Positions 13,830 through 24,512 of a stretch of DNA of 64,000 nt are shown in pieces (the stretch's first letter is position 1; every line of letters begins with the position of its first letter). Source of the DNA: Hanleya hanleyi (taxonomy: Eukaryota; Mollusca; Polyplacophora; Lepidopleurida; Hanleyidae); assembly GCA_036873755.1 (NCBI GenBank), contig JAVTVY010047915.1:1-64000 (forward strand), in the 5' to 3' direction. Both the position numbers and the translations under genes were made by a program. Below the pieces are notes generated by a model. That model saw only the letters and a list, made by a program, of their open reading frames with translations, was not told the origin of the DNA and searched no databases.

Positions 13830-14384
13830 GGAATGCAAGAAAGTGTTTCTACTGGGGCCAGTAGCACAAGAAGAGTGGAAGACAGTATCATCAAACGCCT
13901 GCTGGAAGAACCAGGCCCTGTTGTATCTATAAGGCAACTGTCAAGAAGTAGATTGAATGGGCAATATATAACGTCAAGTCTTGCATCTGATGCATGCAAA
14001 AAAGCATCAGAGCATGGGTTGGGAACAGAGAGAAAAATTACAACAAAACAAGGAAAGAGGGCTATGCGAGTTTTTGTCAAAACCCATCCAGACAACGTGA
14101 CATTTGCAACTCTTGAACAATTCCAGACAACAGTGGATCTGTACAAGCAGCAATTCAACTTGCCGCTTCCAAAGCAATGTGCAGTTGAAGCTGAGGATGT
14201 GGAATTGTACATCAGACAAGCTGCCACAACATCAGCTACAACATCAGCTACAACATCACCTACAACATCAGGTACAACATCAGCTACAACATCAGGTACA
14301 ACTTCAGCTACAACATCAGGTACAACATCAGCTACAACATCAGCTCCATCAGCTGATCCTACATGTGACTTGTTGGAAGTGTAA
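13830..14384 (+). CDS. Host gene, terminal exon with winged-helix-like region and TTSA repeats
   Basis: Acceptor CCATTTCAG|GGAATG; open frame to TAA at 14382-14384. Residues about 15-65 (RRVEDSIIKRLLEEPG ... LSRSRLNGQYITSS) look like a helix-turn-helix or winged-helix segment, plausible for the C-terminus of a DUF3987-like protein. The exon ends in a 12-bp coding minisatellite (14222-14355; ACATCAGCTACA-type) encoding about ten Thr-Thr-Ser-X repeats. Canonical AATAAA starts at 14385, directly after the stop, supporting this as the 3' end of the gene. Confidence 0.5.
   Translation, partial: GMQESVSTGASSTRRVEDSIIKRLLEEPGPVVSIRQLSRSRLNGQYITSSLASDACKKASEHGLGTERKITTKQGKRAMRVFVKTHPDNVTFATLEQFQTTVDLYKQQFNLPLPKQCAVEAEDVELYIRQAATTSATTSATTSPTTSGTTSATTSGTTSATTSGTTSATTSAPSADPTCDLLEV
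14222..14355 (+). repeat. Coding 12-bp minisatellite (TTSA/TTSG)
   Basis: Tandem ACATCAGCTACA-like units, in phase with the terminal exon of the host gene. They give a Thr/Ser-rich tail. The antisense strand also reads as a long ORF (a shadow). Confidence 0.9.
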
Positions 14385-14711
14385 AATAAAACTCCTATTA
14401 TGCATAGACATACCTGATCTGCTTTAATATATATAATATGCATAATCATGTGTGAAATATATATTTTTATATTGCACGTTTTGCCTTTAAAATTTGTTTG
14501 CAGTTGAAATCTGCATTCGAGATGTGTAGTTGTGATATTTTTGTTATCTGTGTTTTATTAATACATGTAGAAGTCAATATGGCATGTATGATGAAGCATT
14601 TATACAACAGCTAGTCATAGATTTGATACATGTGTATTTGTACTCTAGCATATGCAGATCGTATCACTCACCCCGTTCTACGCTCTGCCGACAATAACCG
14701 CATGCATCATT

Positions 14712-14748
14712 ATGCCCCCCCCCCCTCTAATTAGAGGGGGGGGGCATA
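14712..14748. repeat. C-run/G-run palindrome
   Basis: ATGCCCCCC... TCTAATTAGA ...GGGGGGCAT: a near-perfect inverted repeat whose arms are homopolymeric C and G runs of about nine to ten bases. Can form a GC hairpin. Confidence 0.85.
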
Positions 14749-14941
14749 TAGCCGACATCTGAGAGAATAGCAGATGTCATATATTGCATCCTGTTGAATT
14801 GTTTTGATCTCTGATGTTGATAGCCGTGTTTGTTTTGACTTCACTGTCGAGGTTGAAAGACATGACCCCACCAGTTCTTCCCCGAATGAAATAGACCGGT
14901 CGACCGGTTTGTTTCCGACAGCCCCTTCCCCGAATGAAATT

Positions 14942-15600
14942 GGTTAATATTGTATGGACAAGTATGAAATTTGCATGATATGTGGTCAGTGCCCCACAGT
15001 TGTGCAGCGTAAAGTTCCTCCCCGTTTCGCTTATATTTTCAAGAGTTATGGCCCTTTTTTCCTGAAATCTCCGTGAATTGAGACTTGTCCGGGCTGGATC
15101 TCGGTTGATATTGTATGGACAATTACGAAATTTTCAGGATATGTGGTCAGTGCCCTGTAGTTGTGCAGTGTGAAGTTTCTCCGCCTTTCGCGTATATTTT
15201 CAAGAGTTATGGCCCTTTTTTTCTTCAAATCTTTGTGAATTGACACTTGTCCAGGCTGAATCTCGGTTAATGTTGAATGGACAATTAAGAAATTTGCAGG
15301 ATATGTGGTCAGTGCTCTGTAGTTGTGCAGCGTGAAGTTTCTCCGCATTTCGCTTATATTTTCAAGAGTTATGGCCTTTTTTTCTTGAAATCTTTGTGAA
15401 TTGGGACTTGTCCACGCTGGATCTCGGTTAATATTGCATGGACAAGTATGAAATTTGGATGATATATTATCAATGCCCCATAGTTGTGCAGGATGAAGTT
15501 TCTCTGCTTTCGGTTATATTTTGAAGAGTTATGATCCTTTGTTTATCAAACCTAAGTGAATGGGATATATTTATTTGTCCAGGCTGGATCTCAGTCCATA
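14942..15600. repeat. Four-unit tandem repeat, ~162 bp period
   Basis: Units start near 14942, 15105, 15267 and 15428, each beginning 'TTRATRTTGNATGGACAA' and containing 'ATGTGGTCAGTGCC', 'GTTGTGCAGNGTGAAGTTTC' and 'TTTTCAAGAGTTATGGCC'. The units have diverged. The minus-strand ORF across them is a repeat shadow. Confidence 0.85.
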
Positions 15601-17689
15601 ACCGATTTGGAAATGGCTATATATATGTCATTCTACATTCCAAAGCAGACCACATAGGTCCTGAAGTATGAAATTGCCCCAAAAATAGTTAATTGGGTGC
15701 AAAATTCAAAGTTTACTGATCGCTTCATAATTTCACCACAATATACTCCCATGGAATGTAGGTCCAATACAGAACATAACAATGGCGGGGCAGTGTCGGA
15801 TTAAAGCGGAATTGAGCAATCTCTGATTGCTTCCTTCCTGTGTTGTAACTGTCCCCACCAGTGACATCTGCTATGCAATGAAGACTGCCAGTGTCAGTGA
15901 AAACCGTCGAGATAGAATACAAAATTGTATTCGTCTAACGGAGTCACGTGTCAATTGATATTAATATGCTGGTATAAACATTGACAGAATATGCCGACAT
16001 CTGAGAGAATAGCAGATGTCATATATTGCATTGCATAATTGTTTTGATGTCTGATGTTGATAGCCGTGTTTGTTTTGACTTCACTGTCGAGGTTCAAAGA
16101 CATGACCCCACCAGTTCTTCCCCGAATGAAATAGACCGGTCAACCGGTTCGTTTCCGAGTCCCTCGTTAAATACATTGACCACTCCCATTAGCTAGCAAT
16201 TGTGTCATCATTCGTAGGAGTTGGTCGGCAGTCACAACGATAATTGCGGCTATTGTTGGCAAAGCGTAGAACGGGGTGAGTGCATATCGGAGATAGTGTA
16301 TTTGCAGTTGTGATATTTTGATTCCCTCCTACCATCACCCGGCCACGCCACCGTCTGATATGTAGAAGTCAATATGAGATGTATTGTGAAGTATTCATAT
16401 AACTGCTAGATATTTTTTATATTTGTTTTATTGATACATGTAGAAGTCAATATGACATACATGATGAAGTATTTATGTAACAGATAGTCATAGATTTGAT
16501 ACATGTGTATGTAGAGTTTTGAATGTTTTTATACCGCCTCTCTCTCTCTTACACGACCCCCCCCCCTCCCCTCCCCCCTTTCTTCCTAGTCTGTCTGATT
16601 ATTTGGACGTTTTGCCTTTCAAATATGTTTGTAGTTGACATATGTGCAGTTGTGATATTTTTTTTTTTATCAATACATGTACAAGTTAATATGACATGTA
16701 TGGACAAGCATTTATAGAAGAGCTAGTCATAGATATGATACATGTGTATTTGCATTTGTGATATTTTGATTCCCTCCTCCCATCACCCACCCCGCCGTCT
16801 GATATTTGTTATATCTGTGTTTTATTAATACGTGTAGAAGTCAATATGACATGTATGCTGAAGCATTTATATTGGACGTTTTGCCTTGAAAATTTGTTGC
16901 TAAACACAATGACCACTCCCATTAGCTAGCGATTGTGTCATCATTCGTAGGAGTTGGTCGGCAGTCACAACGATAATTGCGGCTATTGTTGGCAAAGCGT
17001 AGAACGGGGTGAGTGCATATCGGAGAGTAGTGTATTTGCAGTTGTGATATTTTGATTCCCTCCTCCCATCACCCGGCCACCCCACCGTCTGATATGTAGA
17101 AGTCAATATGAGATGTATGGTGAAGCATTCATATAACTGCTAGTGATAGACTATATATGTGTATGTGCAGTTGTGATATTTCTATACCCTCCCCCTGTGT
17201 GATATTTTTTATATTTATTTTTTATTGATACATGTAGAAGTCAATATGACATACATGATGAAGGATTCATATAACAGATAGTCATAGATTTGATACATGT
17301 GTATGTAGAGTTTTGAATGTTTTTATGCCCCCTCTCTCTCTTACACGATCCCCCCCCCCCCTTCTCCTGTGATTGGATTATTAAAGGGATGACCATATCA
17401 CTTGAAAGTTGAGTTTATGTTTGTCACTGAATGAACTGTTTGTTGCATTATGCACCAATAAATCTGATCATGTGTAGGTTATTGATTTGATAATTTGTCA
17501 GTTTGTACATTGGGAGTTCAGAGGTACATTGTAGGTTCCGCGAAATGTTCATGAAATCTGTACTTTTCAGTGTTAAATTGCTGTAGGGCGATTCCGGCGT
17601 TACATGTACTCGGCCACCGAGGGCCCCTCATATGATTACAAGAAAGAATAGCAAAATATCGACTCCGTGTTGGAATATGTAGAATGGGT

Positions 17690-18750
17690 GAAAGTTTCAA
17701 AGTGTCGCTGCAAACTGTCGCCAAAGAAAGAGGTTCAAACTGTCGCAGCAATCTGTCGTTCAGGACAAATAGTTCCTAACTGTCGCAGCAATCTGTCGTC
17801 CGGCAGAATATATCCTTTTATACGGTTTTTTTGGGGGGGGGAGGGTGGTGGGGGGGGGGAATGGTCTCAAACTGTCGCAGCAATCTGTCGTTCAAGAAAA
17901 ACAGTTTCAAACTGTCGCAGCAATCTGTCGTCCCACAGAATATAGCTGGTCAAAGTGTCGCTGCAAACTGTCGCTCGGGAAAAATGGTTTCAAACTGTCG
18001 CAGCAATCTGTCATCCGAGAGAATATACCTTCCAAAAGTGTCGCTGCAAACTGTCGCCTGAGGAAATACACCTTGTCAAAGTGTCACTGCAATCTGTCGC
18101 TCAGGAAAAATGGTTTCAATGTGTCGCTGCAATCTGTCGCACAGGAAAAACAGTTTCAAACTGTCGCAGCAATCTGTCGTCGGAGATAATATACCTTGCC
18201 AAAGTGCCGCTGCAAGCTATCGCTGAGGAAAAACAGATTCAAACTGTCACAGCAATCTGTCGTCCAAGAAAAACAGTTTCAAACTGTCACAGGAATCTGT
18301 TGTCCCACAGAATATAGCTGGTCAAAGTGTCGCTGCAAACTGTCGCTCGGTAAATGGTTTCAAACTGTCGCAGCAATCTGTCATCCGAGAGAATATACCT
18401 TCCGAAAGTGTCGCTGCAAACTGTCGCCTGAGAAAATACACCTTGTCAAAGTGTCACTGCAATCTGTCGCTCAGGGAAAAAGTTTCAAAGAGTCGCTGCA
18501 AACTGTCGCCAAAGACAGAGGTTCAAACTGTCGCAGCAATCTGTCGTTGAGGACAAATAGTTCCTAACTGTCGCAGCAATCTGTCGTCCGGCAGAATATA
18601 TCCTTTTATACGTTTTTGGGGGGAGGGGGTGGGGGGGGCCCATCATACATTCACGAACAGTTTCAAAGTATCGCAGCAATCTGTCGTCCGCCAGAATATA
18701 CCTTGTCAAAGTGTCGCTGCAAACTGTCTCACAGGGAAAAGAAAGCTCAA
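17690..18750. repeat. Tandem ~40-bp repeat with CTGTCGCAGCAATCTGTCG core
   Basis: About 25 degenerate units with 'CAAACTGTCGCAGCAATCTG' and 'AAAGTGTCGCTGCAAACTGTC' alternating. A larger segment (17690-17830) is repeated at 18480-18615, including the flanking 'AGAATATATCCTTTTATACG' and a following poly-G tract. ORFs across it are repeat-driven and show no sign of selection. Confidence 0.88.
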
Positions 18751-18899
18751 CTCGGACCCATTCACTACCCTTATAATTGTTTCCTTTTGTATTGTTGGGG
18801 GGAGGGGCCCCATTATTCGTTTCGTGATCCCTTACATGGAAGACGTACCACGTTTCACTGCACGATCGTCCAGCTTTTGTGATCCATGTGGGGTTTTGA

Positions 18900-19785
18900 A
18901 AACACATACATGTAGTACTGTTGTTTGTGAGTCTTTGTAATCAGTAATATGCAAAAATAAACTTTGTGGGAATGAGACCAGGAATAAATAAATAAATAAA
19001 ATAATGTATAAGTTTTATTAGTATATTGAGGAGGTCAATTTCAATGGCCGTGCCTACGATAGTCCTGTTCCACCACATCTTCACCCCGTCGCGGTTTCTA
19101 TTTGTGAGCCAAAGGCGAACCCTTGACCAACTTGCATAGCAAACCGCGTTCCGTCCACACTCCAGTAACGTGACCTAGAAAAACTGCGCTGCTAAACTAT
19201 TCGCTGATACCGAATGTAAAATATTTAATCCAAGCACTCATAACAATAAAATATTAATGGATAGACCAGTGAAATTTTATAGAAATCCGTGCGTTTCAAC
19301 CCAATTCAAGTCCTGCAGTGGGAAGGTGATGTCGGATACATTGACCGCCTTTAAAGCTTCGGTGTTTTCTACATTTGCCTGGCTTGTTGGATGTTTGATG
19401 GTAGATGAATGGAGATGAATGAGTTTATTTTCTCTTCAAATAGATTTAGATTTAAACTATGTTTCCTTATATTTATTAATGTTCATGGTTGTTGAAAAGG
19501 TGCATGTTCTTGCCACTGGGTATCGCACAAGCTATCTGCTATGGTGTTTTCGATCTGTTGTCACGGTCGCCATGGTCGCGGTGCTTAAGTGATCTGATTG
19601 GTCAATATGTGCAGGATGCCGCTGTGTGTCGTTAATCGCGATACATTGTCCAAGCGGACCAGGGGTTATATCTATCATACAGATAGAGATACCCCTGGTT
19701 TTAGCGAGGATGGTTCCACCAGGGCAGTACTTTCCTAATCATCCATCTTGTTGCAAAAGAGAAAACTGAACGAATCATCAATGGT
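18900..19785. other. Gene-free stretch
   Basis: No supported genes. Contains AATAAA-rich tracts near 18950-19000 and a local hairpin at about 19660-19700 (CCAGGGGT ... ACCCCTGG). Confidence 0.5.
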
Positions 19786-19789
19786 TCGC

Positions 19790-20720
19790 TATCTTAATAA
19801 ATTAATATCCTATCAATGCTCTCCAATTGTATATGTCGCTATGTGGGATCTTACTGTTTTCAATTGAATTTGGTGTTCAGAGCGCCCAGCTCATGAATAT
19901 TTAATAGTTCTATGACCTCGCGGCCGCATTTTAACTACTAACACTTGCAGGGGAGGGGAATAGGGTCATGGTCTCTGCTTTAACTCAAGGTTTATGACAA
20001 GGACCAGTCCATAATTCTACCCCGTGTTATGGTGCCAACCTGGCGGGAGGGAGGCAACATCAGAAGATTCCTCGACAGCTTGGCGTGTGCCTCGGCGGAG
20101 CCAACCAGAAAGCACTTACCATAAGGTTTCCTTCAAAGCACTATGAAGATCTCTCGGGATTTGTTGACACTCGCGTTACTGCAAGCCGGTTAGATCCTGC
20201 AAGCGACATATCCAAATGGAGGAGCAGTAATTTGTTTTATACTACATTCAAGCGTTACTGCAATCTAATTAAAATTGTATCCTATCTGCTCCCCTGTTTG
20301 GATATGTCGCTTGTGGGATCCAACCGGCTTGCACTAACGCGAGTGTTGACCAGTCCCGAGAACTCTCATAGTGCTTTGAAGGGAAATTAATGGTAGGGGC
20401 TTTTTCGTTGGTTCAGCCGACCCAGGCGCCACGCTGTTGGGGTTTCTTCTGATGTTGCCGCTCTCCCGCCAGATTGGTACCATAAAGCCGGGTAGAAATA
20501 TGGACCGGTCCTTGGTATAAACCTTGGGTTAAAACGGATAACCCTATCCCCCCTCCACGTCTGCAAGTAAAGTAGTTCAAATGCGGTCGTGATGTCATAA
20601 GACTATTGAATATTTATTACCTGAGCGCTCTGAACACCAAATTCAATTGAAATCGGTAATATCCTATACAGCGACTTATACGATTGGGGAGCATTGATAG
20701 GATATTAATTTATTAAGATT
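19790..20720. repeat. ~0.9 kb foldback (large inverted repeat)
   Basis: The left arm contains 'AATATCCTATCAATGCTC', 'GAATTTGGTGTTCAGAGCGC', 'GTTGACACTCGCGTTACTGC' and 'GCGACATATCCAAA'. The right arm carries their reverse complements in mirror order near 20690, 20640, 20345 and 20300. The loop is about 20222-20285. No ORF of interest. This is a foldback/MITE-like element or a recent inverted duplication; ends and target duplication were not resolved. Confidence 0.8.
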
Positions 20721-21332
20721 GGAGTTACTGGTATCAGACTGCAAATTTGTTTTTGGAATTTAAATGATACAGTACCTGCGTCCATAATCCAAACAACGTT
20801 CACCAGTTCGCGCCCATAAACACTGCATGTACTGTTGCCTCTTTATTCATTGTAAGTGATGGGTAGATGTGTGTTTCTAGGAGTTTTTTTGGGTATGGAC
20901 TAGGGAATACCTCCAATTCACCCAGAACTTAATTAGAGGGCGGAATGTAAGCAGATCGGTGTCCCTTACGACATTACACAATCCTGAGCGAGACCTAGCG
21001 GTGACTGCAGCCCTTGGCCTCTTTTCAGAATTTGCTGACGACTTAGTCATTGCGGTGCAGCACGACAGTCACATTGCCGGATGTCCGGATACTGATATGA
21101 TTCTAGTTTTCTCGCCCACCCCGCCCAAATGTGAATTGCGACAACTGATCTGGTTACATGCCGCGCTCTTATCTCCAGTTTACCGATAACTTATTTAGAG
21201 GGCGGGATGTTAACAGATAGGTGTCATTCATAATATTACGCCAGTCAAACTGTAAGCGGCTAAAGTCAAAGCTCTGTCCGCTGATGAAGATGTCGGAAGC
21301 AGAGTCAGTGACATAGGCAGAATAAAAGCGTC
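20721..21332. other. Gene-free flank with a direct duplication
   Basis: 'TTAGAGGGCGGAATGTAAGC' at about 20932 is repeated as a diverged copy at about 21193. Nothing else recognised. Confidence 0.5.
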
Positions 21333-22070
21333 AGTAGTATACAAGGAGTCAATTGAGTAAATGGCGCTTCACTGCGCATGCGCAGAACCTTGGGTGACGT
21401 CATAAGTGGCGATGTGCGCATGCGTGATGGGTCATGTGGATGGTGGTGGGAGGTGGGTACAAGATGGCGGCCTGGTTGGATGGTGGTGGGAGGTGGGTAC
21501 AAGATGGCGGCATGTGGTGGTGGGAGGTGGGTACAAGATGGCGGCATGTGGATGGCCGCCATCTTGTACCCACCTCCCACCACATTGGATGGTGGTGGGA
21601 GGTGGGTACAAGATGGCGGCCTGTGTGGATGGTGGTGGGAGGTGGGTACAAGATGGCGGCATGTGGATGGTGGTGGGAGGTGGGTACAAGATGGCGGCCT
21701 GGTTGGATGGTGGTGGGAGGTGGGTACAAGATGGCGGCATGTGGATGGTGGTGGGAGGTGGGTACAAGATGGCGGATTGTGTGGATGGTGGTGGGAGGTG
21801 GGTACAAGATGGCGGCCTGTGTGGATGGTGGTGGGAGGTGGGTACAAGATGGCGGCATGTGGTGGTGGGAGGTGGGTACAAGATGGCGGCCTGTGGATGG
21901 TGGTGGGAGGTGGGTACAAGATGGCAGCATGTAGAAAAACGTATAAAAGGAGTCGATTTTTTAGGGTAGGGTGTATTCATTGCACTACTCTGCGTAGCAC
22001 TGTGACTTACCTGACCTGACCTGACCTGCCTGCCTGCCTGCCTGCCTACCTGCCTGCCTGCCTGCTTCAC
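21333..22070. repeat. Left terminal inverted repeat of Polinton A
   Basis: Order: AG terminus, TGCGCATGCGCA (NRF-1-like) at about 21374, TGACGTCA (CRE-like) at about 21395, a second GCGCATGCG at about 21417, then 13 copies of a 30-50 bp unit containing GGTGGGTACAAGATGGCGGC (21434-21935; one copy inverted near 21555), a TATA box, and a (TGCC)n/(CCTGA)n tract. The right TIR repeats this in mirror image. Confidence 0.93.
21434..21949 (+). promoter_or_regulatory. TIR promoter: AAGATGGCGGC array plus TATA box
   Basis: Thirteen AAGATGGCGGC-type sites, matching the known YY1 consensus, lead to TATAAAAG at 21942-21949. The first downstream ATG of the CARD-like ORF is 22106. The core CGTATAAAAGGAGTCGAT is nearly the same as the element terminus (GTATACAAGGAGTC), as if the terminus had been duplicated. 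The identity of bound factors is inferred from consensus only. Confidence 0.7.
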
Positions 22071-22105
22071 CTCTAGTCAGTCATCCAGTCTGCTTGCCTA
22101 CTTGT

Positions 22106-22363
22106 ATGAGCTGTGGAGAACCTTTTACTTTTTTCACTTTTACCAGTGCAAATTCACCAGACTTTTACACCGTAGCAGTTACTCATCAGCCTGAGCCCAT
22201 AGTCATGGAGGCAGCCCAGCTAGCGAAGTTTCGAAAGTACCGTGTTCGCCTCATTGATGAAATACAGCATGTGCCTGAACTATGTGATTTCCTTATGCAG
22301 GAACACATACTCGTGAAAGAGGGTGTCGAAAATATCATGGCGGAGAAAACCCCTTCAAGATGA
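22106..22363 (+). CDS. CARD-like (death-fold) small protein
   Basis: First ATG downstream of the TIR promoter. From the internal Met at 22205 the protein reads as a helical domain with the spacing of a caspase-recruitment domain: KFRKYRVRLIDEI (helix 1), ELCDFLMQEHIL (helix 2/3), KEGVENIMAEKTPS (helix 3/4). CARDs mediate homotypic contacts in apoptosis and innate sensing. It stops at three consecutive TGA codons after about helix 4, so it is shorter than a full six-helix CARD. The next ORF begins 17 nt later in another frame, so a frameshift or short splice joining the two is possible. An independent small protein is the simplest reading. CARD assignment is by pattern only. Confidence 0.5.
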   Translation: MSCGEPFTFFTFTSANSPDFYTVAVTHQPEPIVMEAAQLAKFRKYRVRLIDEIQHVPELCDFLMQEHILVKEGVENIMAEKTPSR

Positions 22364-22379
22364 TGATGATATCTTAGTG

Positions 22380-23270
22380 ATGGATACCACCACCGAAGAG
22401 CGTACAGCTAGCAAACGTACGCACACTACCCCAGAGAGTACTACACCTGCCAAACGTGCTGGACGACCCAAACGCCCCCGACTAACACCGTTAGAAATAC
22501 CTGAGTCAGTGGTTGATGAGCCAGTAGTACCCCAGCAAGTGCCTGTGAAAGAAGAAGTGCAACTTCCTATGTCTGTCCAGGAGATCAATAACCTCATCCA
22601 GCAAGCCTACCAGGCAGCCCACACGGACATTTGGGAGCTCTCACCCTATTTAACTGTGAGTGTGAAAGACGAAGAAGTGCATTTTAATGCAGCGAGCTTT
22701 AACGACAGACCCGGTAGGCATATTGCCATGACCTTAGACACCTGGCAAAAACTGGAAACCCTTGATTACGCCATCGATGCTGTTATTCGCGACCAGGGGA
22801 GTGACGAAGCGAAATTTCATGTGGGTGACGACATCTTTGTGAGCTGTGCTTATTTCAACGATGAGCTCCTGGTGCATATTCGTAAATGGAGAAAGAGGTT
22901 AGATACGCAAGAGCTTGTTGCTTGTCCTCAGGGTGTCACCTTGAAATTAACGGCGTGGCGGAAGTTGCAGAGTCTCGCAAGTACAATTCGTCAAACTCTG
23001 GCCTACCAGGTGTCTCACTATATTTATCAGAAGTGCATCGACACAGTCCTGGATCTGATCAGACCTCAAATTCCACAGGACACTAGTGTACCCTCATACG
23101 CACTGATCACTGAGGCACTACAGGCTGTGACCGAGACGCAAATTGTCCTGGCAGTGGAAGCTGCCTGCCCTCCCAAAATTCCACGTGAAGAGATTATTAC
23201 CTACATTTACGTGCACCAGGGACGGAAAGACGATGATGAATTCAAACAAGTCTTGTTGCGGAACTATTGA
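22380..23270 (+). CDS. PC4-like nucleic-acid-binding protein with AT-hook-like tail
   Basis: The frame is open upstream, but the first ATG is 22380. Near the N-terminus KRAGRPKRPRL resembles an AT-hook/nuclear localisation signal. The middle (about residues 90-205) has two segments with the pattern of the PC4/p15 ssDNA-binding coactivator domain. The second is the clearer: FHVGDDIFVSCAYFND (strands), LVHIRKWRKRLD, then VTLKLTAWRKLQSLASTI (the final strand plus the helix with the conserved Trp). PC4 proteins bind single-stranded DNA and modulate transcription and replication. The C-terminal ~70 residues are helical and unrecognised. AATAAA occurs at about 23590. A role in element replication or early transcription is inferred from TIR-proximal placement. 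Confidence 0.62.
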   Translation: MDTTTEERTASKRTHTTPESTTPAKRAGRPKRPRLTPLEIPESVVDEPVVPQQVPVKEEVQLPMSVQEINNLIQQAYQAAHTDIWELSPYLTVSVKDEEVHFNAASFNDRPGRHIAMTLDTWQKLETLDYAIDAVIRDQGSDEAKFHVGDDIFVSCAYFNDELLVHIRKWRKRLDTQELVACPQGVTLKLTAWRKLQSLASTIRQTLAYQVSHYIYQKCIDTVLDLIRPQIPQDTSVPSYALITEALQAVTETQIVLAVEAACPPKIPREEIITYIYVHQGRKDDDEFKQVLLRNY

Positions 23271-23680
23271 ACAAGTGTTCAGAACAAGTGTTGAAAAACA
23301 TTTTACCGTATTCCTACACACATTCATTGAAGTGGCTTGAGAGCGTATAATTGTATTAAAAATTCAGAGTTTTTTTACTGTTAATTGTATTAAATGCAGA
23401 ACTATTGAACAAGTGTTGAAAAACATTTACCGTATTCTTACACATTCATTGAAGTGGCTTGAGAGCGTATAATTGTATTAAAAATTCAGAGTTTTTTTAC
23501 TGTTAATTGTATTAAAAAAATTCAATACTCAGATATAATTGTATATAAAAATTCAATACCCTTGTGAACACGTTCATTCTATTTGTGTTAATAAAAATAG
23601 CAGAAAATTAAAAAAAATGCTTGTTAGTGTTCATTCTATTGCTTGTTAGTGTTCATTCTTTTTTTCTTTTTTAAATTGCG
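23271..23680. repeat. 3' flank with a ~125-bp tandem duplication
   Basis: 'GAACTATTGAACAAGTGTTG' through 'CAGAGTTTTTTTACTGTTAA' occurs at 23262-23390 and 23398-23510, so the end of the CDS has been duplicated into the 3' flank. The rest is AT-rich with AATAAA near 23590. No gene. Confidence 0.75.
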
Positions 23681-23684
23681 CATA

Positions 23685-24375
23685 AGGCCGATATGTCAAC
23701 CCCACACCCAGTCCATTAGATGCCCCTTCATGAATGCTTCACTTTGATACCTCACTCCACCCCATCGGTCCACTAGGGGCTCCCCTAGCTCCAAAAAGGC
23801 TATTTTCATACCCTTCGACCGCCGCGCATGCGCAGAAGGCCGATAGTTCAATCCCACACCCAGCCCATTAGATACCCCTTCACCTAAGCTTCAATTTGAT
23901 ACCTCACTCGACCCACTCCCCCAAACAAAAACAAAAAAAAAAAAAAAAAAATGAATGTCGATATCCGAAAAAGGGTATGAAAATAACAGAGCTCTCGTCC
24001 AATCAACACCCAGCCCATTAGATGCCCCTTCATGAATGCTTCACATTGATACCTCACTCGACCCCATTGCACCATTAGGGGCTCTCCTAGCTCCAAAAAG
24101 GCTATTTTGAAGGTCGATATCGACCTTCATTTTTTTTTTTTTTTTGGGGGGGGAGTGGGTCGAGTGAGGTATCAAATTGAAGCTTAGGTGAAGGGGCATC
24201 TGATGGGCTGGGTGTGGGGTTGACATATCGGCCTTCTGCGCATGCGCGGCGGCCGAAGGGTATGAAAATAGCCTTTTTGGAGCTAGGGGAGCCCCTAATG
24301 GTCCAATGGGGTCGAGTGAGGTATCAATGTGAAGCATTCATGAAGGGGCATCTAATGGGCTGGGTGTGGGGTTGA
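23685..24375. repeat. Internal inverted repeat with GCGCATGCGC and GTCGAGTGAGGTATCAA modules
   Basis: Left arm (23690-23900, with a partial second copy to 24110) and right arm (24120-24375) are reverse complements: 'AGATGCCCCTTCATGAATGC', 'GAGCTAGGGGAGCCCCTA', 'GCGCATGCGC', 'GTCGAGTGAGGTATCAA'. The same modules, diverged, make up much of the arms of element B (42.9-44.7 and 52.4-55.0 kb). Non-coding. Confidence 0.8.
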
Positions 24376-24512
24376 AATAATCCTTTTTTTTCAATAATTT
24401 CAATTTTTATTTTTTTCAATAATTTCAAAAAATGGTAAAAAAAAATTAAAAATGTTTTTCTTTGGAGAGTAGCATGATGGGGAGTTGGTGTTAATTTTTG
24501 TGCTTTTTTGAT

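Larger units (their letters stand above)
14650..17400. repeat. Block of direct and inverted duplications
   Basis: No genes. A segment with 'GCCGACATCTGAGAGAATAG' to 'AGTTCTTCCCCGAATGAAAT' occurs at 14750-14950 and again at 15990-16165. A segment with 'TCATTCGTAGGAGTTGGTCG' to 'GCGTAGAACGGGGTGAGTGC' occurs at 16180-16290 and 16905-17020, and its end is inverted at 14665-14700. Units with 'ACATGTAGAAGTCAATATGA' recur at 14565, 16435, 16830 and 17230. Resembles nested mobile-element debris. Confidence 0.75.

Noticed and set aside
13826..14449. 207-codon minus-strand ORF with DVVADVV repeats
   Set aside because: Antisense of the coding TTSA minisatellite in the host exon.
17667..18567. ORFs of 90-123 codons with CRCKLS/CRSNLS repeats
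   Set aside because: Open in several frames because of the ~40-bp repeat; no conserved cysteine framework beyond the repeat itself.
21305..22070. ORFs of 166-213 codons on both strands (MVVGGGYKMA, HLVPTSHHHP repeats)
   Set aside because: Translations of the TIR repeat array in all frames; the array length is a multiple that keeps frames open by chance.
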